Source: Lysobacter enzymogenes | GTDB lineage: Bacteria > Pseudomonadota > Gammaproteobacteria > Xanthomonadales > Xanthomonadaceae | DNA: 64,000 nucleotides | Assembly (NCBI RefSeq): GCF_017355525.1 | Contig: NZ_CP067395.1 | Span: 1 to 64,000 of the forward strand | Direction of reading: 5' to 3' | Part shown: positions 58,212 to 64,000 of the stretch, one piece after another | Position numbering within the stretch: position 1 is the first letter of the stretch | Layout of the letters: every line of letters begins with the position of its first letter | Made by a program: the position numbers and the translations under genes | The notes under the pieces: model-generated | The model's input: the letters and a program-made list of their open reading frames with translations, nothing else | Told to the model about the DNA's origin: nothing | The model's database searches: none

Positions 58212-59596
58212 CGACCGCGCCGGCATGGCTGCGGTGGCTGTGGCCGCGCAAGCCGGACTGTCCCGCGGCCGGGCGGCGCGCGCGCGATCTCGGCAAGCAG
58301 GGCCACTTCGGCCTGTTCGTGCGCTATTACCTGATCGTGGTGCTGATCTACGCGGTGATCGTGGTCGGCGGCATCTCGGCGTGGCTCAGCATCACTTCGG
58401 AGAACAGCCGCGCCTACGGCGAGGCGCAGCTGCGCGGCACCCACTACCTGATCGAGCAGCGCTACCTGGAAACGCCGCGCGAGGACTGGCCGGCGCTGAG
58501 CGAGGAGCTCAGCGACCGCTTCGCCTATCCGGTGCGGCTGGCGCCGCTGGCCGAGCTGCGCGACACGCTGACCGCGCGCGAGTACCAGCGCGTGCTGCGC
58601 GGCGAAGTGGTGATGGAAAGCGAGGACGAGGCCTACACCTACCAGCGCCTGCCGGGCAGCGACCAGGCGGTCGCGCTCGGCGATTTCGACGATGTGATGG
58701 TGCAGGGCGTGCCGTGGAGCGACCTGGACCTGATCGACTCGATCGTGATCCTGGCGATGTACTTCCTCGCCATCGCGCTGCCGCTGTATTTCCTGGTCTA
58801 CCGGTTCTGGCGCGACCTGCGCCGGCTGCGCACCACCGCCGAGGCGCTGAGCGCGGGCGAGCTCGACGCGCGCGCGCCGGAGGTCACCACGCGTCTGGTC
58901 AATCCGCTCGGCCATGCGCTGAACCAGATGGCCGGGCAGGTGCAGCAGGTGCTGGAAAGCCAGCGCATCCTCGCCCAGGCGGTCGCGCACGAGATCCGCA
59001 CGCCGCTGGCGCGCATGCGCTTCGGCCTGGAAATGCTGGAGCAGGCCGGCGGCGACGACGAACGCGCGCATCTGCGCGAAGGCCTGGAGACCGACATCCA
59101 GCGGCTCGAGCATCTGGCCTCGCACAGCGTGGCCTACGCGCGGATCGGGCGCATGGTCGGGATCGAGCGCGCGCCGGTGCCGGTCGGCGCGTTGCTGGCC
59201 GACATGGCCGATGTGTTCGATCCGGAACCGCCGCTGCTGCTGAGCTTCGATTGCGGCGGCGTCGACAGCCTGCCGGCCAATCACGAGGCGCTGGAGCTGG
59301 CGCTGCGCAATCTGATCGGCAACGCGCTGCGGCATGCGCGCACGCGCGTGGCGGTCAGCGTGGCGCGCAGCGGCGACGGTTATGCGCTGTGCGTCGACGA
59401 CGACGGCGAAGGCGTGCCCGAAGCCGACCGCGAGCGCGTGTTCCAGCCGTTCGCGCAATTGCGCAAGCATCCCGAAGGCTTCGGCCTGGGATTGGCGCTG
59501 GTGCGGGTGGTCGCCGAAAAGCACGGCGGCCGCGCCAGCGTCGGCGATTCCGCGCTCGGCGGCGCGCGCTTCCGCATCGACTTGCCCGGGCAGTAA
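58208..59596 (+). CDS. Sensor histidine kinase
   Basis: This 462-residue kinase has two membrane helices (about 36-60 and 180-200) enclosing a periplasmic sensor of about 115 residues, a HAMP linker (RFWRDLRRLRTTAEALSAGEL), HisKA with phospho-His in AVAHEIRTPLARMR, and a HATPase with N box (LRNLIGNALRHA), G1 (VDDDGEGVPEADRERVFQPF) and G2 (GFGLGLALVRVV). RstB-like. It should phosphorylate the adjacent regulator. Signal unknown. Confidence 0.92.
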   Translation: MTTAPAWLRWLWPRKPDCPAAGRRARDLGKQGHFGLFVRYYLIVVLIYAVIVVGGISAWLSITSENSRAYGEAQLRGTHYLIEQRYLETPREDWPALSEELSDRFAYPVRLAPLAELRDTLTAREYQRVLRGEVVMESEDEAYTYQRLPGSDQAVALGDFDDVMVQGVPWSDLDLIDSIVILAMYFLAIALPLYFLVYRFWRDLRRLRTTAEALSAGELDARAPEVTTRLVNPLGHALNQMAGQVQQVLESQRILAQAVAHEIRTPLARMRFGLEMLEQAGGDDERAHLREGLETDIQRLEHLASHSVAYARIGRMVGIERAPVPVGALLADMADVFDPEPPLLLSFDCGGVDSLPANHEALELALRNLIGNALRHARTRVAVSVARSGDGYALCVDDDGEGVPEADRERVFQPFAQLRKHPEGFGLGLALVRVVAEKHGGRASVGDSALGGARFRIDLPGQ

Positions 59597-59626
59597 CGCG
59601 AGGCCTTCCGGCTTCGCCCTTCTGCG

Positions 59627-59668
59627 CCCGCCAAGCGGCGCCCGCCAAGCGGCGCCCGCCAAGCGGCG
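59627..59668. repeat. Three tandem 14-bp repeats
   Basis: CCCGCCAAGCGGCG is repeated three times without gaps 30 bp after the kinase stop. Each unit contains GCC-AA-GGC-like symmetry. It lies in the 287-bp gap before the outer-membrane protein gene; a variable-number repeat is likely. Confidence 0.8.
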
Positions 59669-59765
59669 CGCAGACCCCGCCGTTTCAGCGAGCCGACCGC
59701 CCCAGGGCCGCCGGCTGCCGGGCCGCGTCTGCGCCGGCCCCGTTGCGCCCATTCCCTACGTCTCA

Positions 59766-59780
59766 GTAACACTCCGTTAC
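59766..59780. promoter_or_regulatory. Palindrome GTAAC-N5-GTTAC upstream of the porin-like gene
   Basis: GTAACACTCCGTTAC has perfect 5-bp arms and sits about 105 bp before the outer-membrane protein ATG. It resembles a transcription-factor site; the neighbouring response regulator normally prefers direct repeats, so another factor is likely. Confidence 0.3.
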
Positions 59781-59883
59781 CGAGCGTCGACCGCAGTCAC
59801 CCACGCGCCCAGATACTCCCACTGACGCGCCTCGCGCGCGCCCGCAGCATGGTCCCGTCCCCCCACGACGGAGTGTTTCCCCC

Positions 59884-60504
59884 ATGCAACGCAAGCTGTT
59901 CGCGCTCGGCGCCGCCGCGCTGGCGCTGTCCTTCTCGACCGCCGCCAGCGCCCAGGGCGCCGGCGATCGCGAAGGTTTCTACGTATTCGGCGGCGTCGGC
60001 GCCGCGATGACCCAATGGGACGCCAAGCGTTCGGCGCTGCCGGCCGGGCAGAAGCGCAGCCAGGACAAGACCGGCGCCAGCCTGGTGCTCGGCGGCGGCT
60101 ACCGCTTCAACCAGTACTTCGCCGTGGAAGGCTCCTACCACGACATGTTCAGCGAGGTCAGCCGCCGCGGCGTGGGCGACTACGACACCCGCACGCTGCA
60201 GCTCAGCGCGCTCGGAATCATCCCGATCGGCGAGCGCTTCGAAGTGTTCGGCAAGGCCTCGGTCGGCCGCGCGCGCAACGAATTCAGCCCCGCGCGCGGC
60301 GCGGTCGGCCTGAGCAAGGCCAGCGAGAGCGTCAACGTCGCCAGCCTCGGCGTCGGCGCCAACTACCACTTCAACGACCGCTTCGCCCTGCGCCTGGACG
60401 TGACCGGGCTCAGCAAGGCCGACGGCGGCAGTTTCCGCCGCAAGGCCGGCGCCGACGACCTCAAGACCGGCGAAGCCAGCCTCGCCGTGATGTACCGCTT
60501 CTGA
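59884..60504 (+). CDS. Outer-membrane beta-barrel protein (OmpA/OmpW-like)
   Basis: This 206-residue protein has a signal peptide (MQRKLFALGAAALALSFSTA, cleavage after ASA) and an eight-strand-type barrel: GFYVFGGVGAA, ASLVLGGGYRFNQYFAVEGSYHD, FEVFGKASVGRARNEF, SLGVGANYHFNDRFALRLDVTGL, ending SLAVMYRF with terminal Phe required for BAM insertion. No OmpA peptidoglycan-binding domain follows. Probable surface protein. Confidence 0.85.
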   Translation: MQRKLFALGAAALALSFSTAASAQGAGDREGFYVFGGVGAAMTQWDAKRSALPAGQKRSQDKTGASLVLGGGYRFNQYFAVEGSYHDMFSEVSRRGVGDYDTRTLQLSALGIIPIGERFEVFGKASVGRARNEFSPARGAVGLSKASESVNVASLGVGANYHFNDRFALRLDVTGLSKADGGSFRRKAGADDLKTGEASLAVMYRF

Positions 60505-60639
60505 TCCGCCCATCGGCGGAAGCGGCGCGACCGCTTCCGCCTTCTTCCGAATTCAGCTGCCTCCCACCTTCCGCCGAGCGCGCCCGATGAACCTCGCGAC
60601 CCGCTGCAACTTCTCCCGACATTTCCTGTGGAGGCGCGC

Positions 60640-62634
60640 ATGAGCGGCCTGGCTGGGCTGTGGCGCGCGCAGCCGGATTGGGAGGACGAGCGCCTGCGCT
60701 ACTGCATGCGTTCGATGATCCACGCCTTGCAGCACCGCGGCGCGCACGCGCATGCGCTGTGGAGCGACCCCGCCGCCGGCGTCGCCGTCGCCCATTGCCG
60801 CGAGCGCGCGGGCGCCGCGCAGCCGGTCGCCAGCGCCGACGGCCGCTATCTGCTGAGCATGGACGGCGCGCTGTACGAGCGCGAATCGCTGCACCGTTCG
60901 CTGATCGCATTGAACGCGGTCGGCGAGGAGGCCAGCGACGCCGAGCTGATGCTGGCCGCGATCGTGCGCTGGGGCCTGCGCCGCGCGCTGGCGCGCTGCG
61001 ACGGCGCGTTCGCGCTGAGCCTGTGGGACCGCCAGGACCGGCAGCTGTGGCTGGCCCGCGACCGGGTCGGCGAGCGTCCGCTGTACTACGGCTGGATCGA
61101 CGGCGATTTCGCCTACGGTTCCGAACTCAAGGCGCTGCACCGCCATCCCGGCTTCGACGCGCCGGTGGACCGCGACGCGTTGAGCCTGCTGTTGCGCTAC
61201 GACTACATTCCCGCGCCGTTCTCGATCCACTGCGGCGTGTTCAAGCTCGCCCCGGGCACCTTGCTGCGGCTGACGTACCAGGCGCTGCGCGCCGGCGCCG
61301 GCGCGCACCAACCCGAGCGCGACGCGCAGACCTACTGGTGCGCGCGCCAGCGCATGGCCGAGGCGGTCGAACTGCGCGGCGAGCTCGGCGCCGACGAGGC
61401 CGTCGACCAGCTCGAAATCCTGCTGCAACAGGCGGTCAGCGCGCGCATGCGCGCGCCGTGCGCGGTCGGCGCGTTCCTGTCCGGCGGCACCGATTCCTCG
61501 CTGGTGACGGCGATGATGCAGGCGCAGTCGGCGACGCCGGTCGACACCTACGCGATCGGCTTCGACGACGACCGCCACGACGAAAGCGACTGGGCGCGCG
61601 CGGTGGCGCGCGCGCTCGGCACCCGCCACACCGAGCACCGGGTCGGCGGGCGCGAGGCGCTGGAGGCAATCGAGCGCCTGCCGCAGGTGTGGTGCGAACC
61701 GTTCGCCGATTCCTCGCAGGTGCCGACCCTGATCGCCAGCGAACTGGTCGCGCGGCGCAGCCCGGTGGCGCTGACCGGCGACGGCGGCGACGAACTGTTC
61801 TTCGGCCATTCGGCGTATTGCCGCGCGGTGCGCAACGCGCGCTGGAACGAGCGCGTGCCGGCGCCGCTGCGCCGGCTGGCGCCGCGCCGCAGCGGCGACG
61901 GCGCCGAGCGCGCGCGCCTGGGCGGGCTGCGCGCGCTGTGGGCCGAACTCGGCGCGCAGCGCGTGGAAGACCATTACCTGCAACGGGTCTCGCGCTGGCG
62001 CGACCCGGCCGCCGCGGTGCCCGGCGCGCGCGAACCGGCGACCCTGTTCGGCGACTGCGCCGGCCACCTGCCGGTCGGCGACGCCGCCGACCGCGTGCAA
62101 TACCTCGATTTCCGCATGGACCTGCCGAACGGCATCCTGACCAAGATCGACCGCGCCGGCAGCGCCTGCGGCCTGGAGACGCGCTCGCCGCTGCTGGACC
62201 GCAGCGTGATCGAGTTCGCCTGGTCGCTGCCGACCTCGCTCAAGCACCATCGCGGCGAGCAGAAGTACGTGCTCAAGCGCCTGCTCGAACGCTATCTGCC
62301 GCACAAGCTGATCTATCGCCCGAAGACCGGCTTCGGCGCGCCGGTGTCGCGCTGGCTGCGCGGGCCGCTGCGCGAATGGGCCGAGGCGCTGCTGGACGAA
62401 TCGCGGCTGCGCCGCGAAGGCCACTTCGACCCGCGCGCGATCCGCACGGTCTGGAACGAGTTCCAGGCCGGCGAGCGCAAGTGGCATACCCATCTGTGGA
62501 ACGTGCTGATGTTCCAGGCCTGGCTGGAGCGGCACCGCTACGCCGCGGCGCCGCTGCCGCTGGCGTTGGCGGCCGAGATGGCGCCGGCCGCCGCGCCGCG
62601 CCGGCTCGGCGCGCTGGAGAGCGCGGCCGGCTGA
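60640..62634 (+). CDS. Asparagine-synthetase-family amidotransferase lacking Cys2
   Basis: This 664-residue protein has an N-terminal Ntn/GATase-2 domain and C-terminal ATP-dependent synthetase domain with PP-loop SGGTDSSLV (about 287-295), ALTGDGGDELFFGH and KIDRAGSACGLETRSPLLD. Classical AsnB starts M-C-G-I; here, from ATG 60640 with GGAGG upstream, it starts MSGLAG, so the glutaminase Cys is a Ser. It may use ammonia, or act like beta-lactam synthetase or lasso-peptide cyclase that lost glutamine use. No peptide precursor is visible nearby. Confidence 0.8.
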   Translation: MSGLAGLWRAQPDWEDERLRYCMRSMIHALQHRGAHAHALWSDPAAGVAVAHCRERAGAAQPVASADGRYLLSMDGALYERESLHRSLIALNAVGEEASDAELMLAAIVRWGLRRALARCDGAFALSLWDRQDRQLWLARDRVGERPLYYGWIDGDFAYGSELKALHRHPGFDAPVDRDALSLLLRYDYIPAPFSIHCGVFKLAPGTLLRLTYQALRAGAGAHQPERDAQTYWCARQRMAEAVELRGELGADEAVDQLEILLQQAVSARMRAPCAVGAFLSGGTDSSLVTAMMQAQSATPVDTYAIGFDDDRHDESDWARAVARALGTRHTEHRVGGREALEAIERLPQVWCEPFADSSQVPTLIASELVARRSPVALTGDGGDELFFGHSAYCRAVRNARWNERVPAPLRRLAPRRSGDGAERARLGGLRALWAELGAQRVEDHYLQRVSRWRDPAAAVPGAREPATLFGDCAGHLPVGDAADRVQYLDFRMDLPNGILTKIDRAGSACGLETRSPLLDRSVIEFAWSLPTSLKHHRGEQKYVLKRLLERYLPHKLIYRPKTGFGAPVSRWLRGPLREWAEALLDESRLRREGHFDPRAIRTVWNEFQAGERKWHTHLWNVLMFQAWLERHRYAAAPLPLALAAEMAPAAAPRRLGALESAAG

Positions 62635-62724
62635 CCGCTGCGCGTCGACAGCGCGCGCAGCGCTGGCCGCTGCGCGCCGGCGGCGGCATCATGGCCGCCC
62701 CGAACGCGCAACCACGGCCTTTGC

Positions 62725-63630
62725 ATGGACTCACTCGCGCTGATGCGCAGCTTCCGCCGAGTGGTGGAACTCGGCAGCTTCGCCCGCGCCGCCGACGACT
62801 TGAACCTGTCGGCCGCCGGCCTGAGCAAGCAGGTGCGCCAGCTCGAGGCGCGGCTGGGCACGGTGCTGATCCAGCGCACCACCCGGCGCATGAGCCTCAC
62901 CGACGGCGGCCGGCTGTATTTCGCCGAATGCGGCCGGCTGCTCGACGAGATCGACGCGCTGGAGCAGCGCGTGCGCGAAGGCTCCGAGCGCGTCGACGGC
63001 CTGCTGCGGGTCAGCGCGCCGCTGTCGTTCGGGCTGCGCGTGCTGTCGCCGCTGTTGAGCCGGTTTCTGGCCGAACACGCGCATCTGCGCCTGGATTTAG
63101 TGTTGGAAGACCGCGTCGTCGACTTGGTCGGCGAAGGCTTCGACGTGGCGGTGCGGCTGCGCGCCGAACTGGAGGATTCCAGCCTGGTCGCGCGCCGGCT
63201 CGGCAGCGTGGGGCAGCTGCTGTGCGCCGCGCCGGACTACCTGCGCCGCCGCGGCGAGCCGCGCACGCCGCAGGAGTTGTGCGGGCATGCGCTGCTCGGC
63301 TACAGCCTGTCCGAATCGCCGCGCGCGTGGCGCCTGCAGGGCGAAGACGGCGAACGCGAGTTCATGCTGCCGGCGCCGCGCGTGGCCGCCAACAACAGCC
63401 TGTTGCTGCGCGATCTGCTCGTCGACGGCCATGGCGTCGGCAGCCTGCCGGCGTTCGTGGCGGCGCCCGACATCGCCGCCGGCCGCCTGCGCGAAGTGCT
63501 GCCGCGCCATCGCCAGCCGCCGCGGCACGTGCACGCGGTCTACGCCACCGGCCGCCACCTGCCGGCCAAGGTGCGCGCCTTCGTCGATTTCCTCGGCGAG
63601 CGGCTGCCGGCGGCGCTGGCCGATTGCTGA
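62725..63630 (+). CDS. LysR-family transcriptional regulator
   Basis: This 301-residue protein has an N-terminal winged helix (VVELGSFARAADDLNLSAAGLSKQVRQLEARLGTVLIQRTTRRMSLTDGG) and a ligand-binding periplasmic-protein fold (LRVSAPLSFGLRVLSPLLSRFL ... VAVRLR ... LRDLLVDGHGVGSLPAFVAA). Group resembles DsdC/AaeR-like aromatic or oxidative regulators. It precedes a cyclase-family gene on the same strand after 131 bp. Confidence 0.9.
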   Translation: MDSLALMRSFRRVVELGSFARAADDLNLSAAGLSKQVRQLEARLGTVLIQRTTRRMSLTDGGRLYFAECGRLLDEIDALEQRVREGSERVDGLLRVSAPLSFGLRVLSPLLSRFLAEHAHLRLDLVLEDRVVDLVGEGFDVAVRLRAELEDSSLVARRLGSVGQLLCAAPDYLRRRGEPRTPQELCGHALLGYSLSESPRAWRLQGEDGEREFMLPAPRVAANNSLLLRDLLVDGHGVGSLPAFVAAPDIAAGRLREVLPRHRQPPRHVHAVYATGRHLPAKVRAFVDFLGERLPAALADC

Positions 63631-63761
63631 GCGCCAGCGAATAGTCCCTGCACCCGGCGCGGCTGTTTCGCCCGCGCCGCGGCGCCCAAGCTGTCTCCAC
63701 GCGGCCGCTCAGCGCCGCCCTCGAACCGCGCTGTACCGGCGCGAACGCATGGAGACTTTCG

Positions 63762-64000
63762 ATGAAACCCGTATCCGCTTTTGTCGGCGCCGCACTGGCG
63801 CTGGCCTTGTCCGCGCCCGCCGCGGCCGCCGACGTCGGCCGCAGCCCCTGGGGCGCCGACGACCAGATCGGCCGCCTGAACCTGATCACCGAGCAATCCA
63901 CCGCGGCGGTGCTCGGCCGCCTGCGCGGCGGCAAGGTCTACGACTTGGCCACCGAGTACTTCGTCGGCATGCCGAGCTGGCAGGCCGCGGGCGATCCGCA
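63762..64000 (+). CDS. Cyclase-family (kynurenine formamidase-like) exported protein, partial
   Basis: ATG 63762 begins MKPVSAFVGAALALALSAPA, a signal peptide with an AAA cleavage site, then SPWGADDQIGRLNLITEQST ... VYDLATEYFVGMPSW, matching the cyclase PF04199 family of metal-dependent hydrolases. The gene runs off the window, so the HxGTHxD metal motif is not seen. It may be controlled by the LysR upstream. Confidence 0.75.
   Translation, partial: MKPVSAFVGAALALALSAPAAAADVGRSPWGADDQIGRLNLITEQSTAAVLGRLRGGKVYDLATEYFVGMPSWQAAGDP

Noticed and set aside
56591..59596. A 1001-codon open frame crossing the phage-host junction and ending as the histidine kinase
   Set aside because: The first part is antisense to the integrase and then to non-coding host DNA; only 58208-59596 shows a coherent kinase. 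The length is an effect of high GC, which removes stop codons.
59627..59668. Tandem repeats considered as CRISPR or IS end
   Set aside because: Directly adjacent 14-bp units without spacers or transposase.
58181..59752. Long minus-strand frame opposite the sensor kinase
   Set aside because: Arg/Ala/Gln/Val-rich shadow in very GC-rich DNA, no motif, opposite a complete kinase.
60660..63644. A 994-codon plus-strand frame over the asparagine-synthetase and LysR genes
   Set aside because: Its translation is Arg/Ala/Gly-rich with no domain, and it is out of frame with two clearly recognisable proteins.

Overview
The window holds 57 kb of temperate siphophage (prophage) DNA followed by about 7 kb of bacterial chromosome. 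The host part is extremely GC-rich and Lysobacter/Xanthomonadaceae-like in gene style: an OmpR-type two-component pair, an OmpA/OmpW-like barrel, an asparagine-synthetase homologue, and a LysR regulator next to a cyclase-family gene. The genus is an inference from composition and gene style. No rRNA, tRNA or CRISPR locus is visible.

Layout. (1) 1-11445 is the right-hand end of one prophage copy (tail genes, tail-tip genes, integrase), ending at an attP-type junction. (2) 11446-57095 is one complete 45,650-bp prophage unit. Its leftward early block (11482-23419) has a putative excisionase, an HNH protein, a C5-cytosine methyltransferase, a DEAH helicase, a PD-(D/E)XK exonuclease, a DUF669 SSB-like protein, a Sak4-like ATPase and many small genes. 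The immunity region (23420-26645) has two small membrane proteins, a lipoprotein, a CI-like S24 repressor, a YdaS/Cro-like protein and a CII-like protein. The rightward replication block (26654-32072) has a primase-helicase, an iteron/DnaA-box region and a VRR-NUC nuclease. Then come lysis (holin, SAR endolysin, nested spanins), packaging and head (terminases, DUF4055 portal, Mu F-like protein, scaffold, capsid), a tail with a -1 frameshift chaperone, a tape measure, a GTA-like tip (DUF2460, DUF2163, NlpC/P60, tip protein), fibre-like proteins, and the integrase. (3) 57096-64000 is host DNA.

Positions 1-11445 repeat 45657-57095 almost exactly. The arrangement [phage right end]-attP-[whole phage]-attR-host is either a true tandem lysogen or an assembly that wrapped around circular/concatemeric phage DNA. 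All differences between the copies, nearly all single-base indels, lie in the first 3.6 kb, which looks like an unpolished contig end and not like biological decay.

The att sequence matches the 3' end of a tRNA (acceptor strand plus CCA), and a rho-independent terminator lies just outside attR. The phage therefore probably sits in a tRNA gene whose 5' part is beyond the left edge of the window. The most noteworthy items are the GGGAAAC frameshift site, the 9-bp iteron origin, a ~38-bp motif repeated after two stop codons, paired repressor operators, a capsule-synthesis-like gene inside the head module, and a host asparagine-synthetase homologue lacking its N-terminal cysteine.
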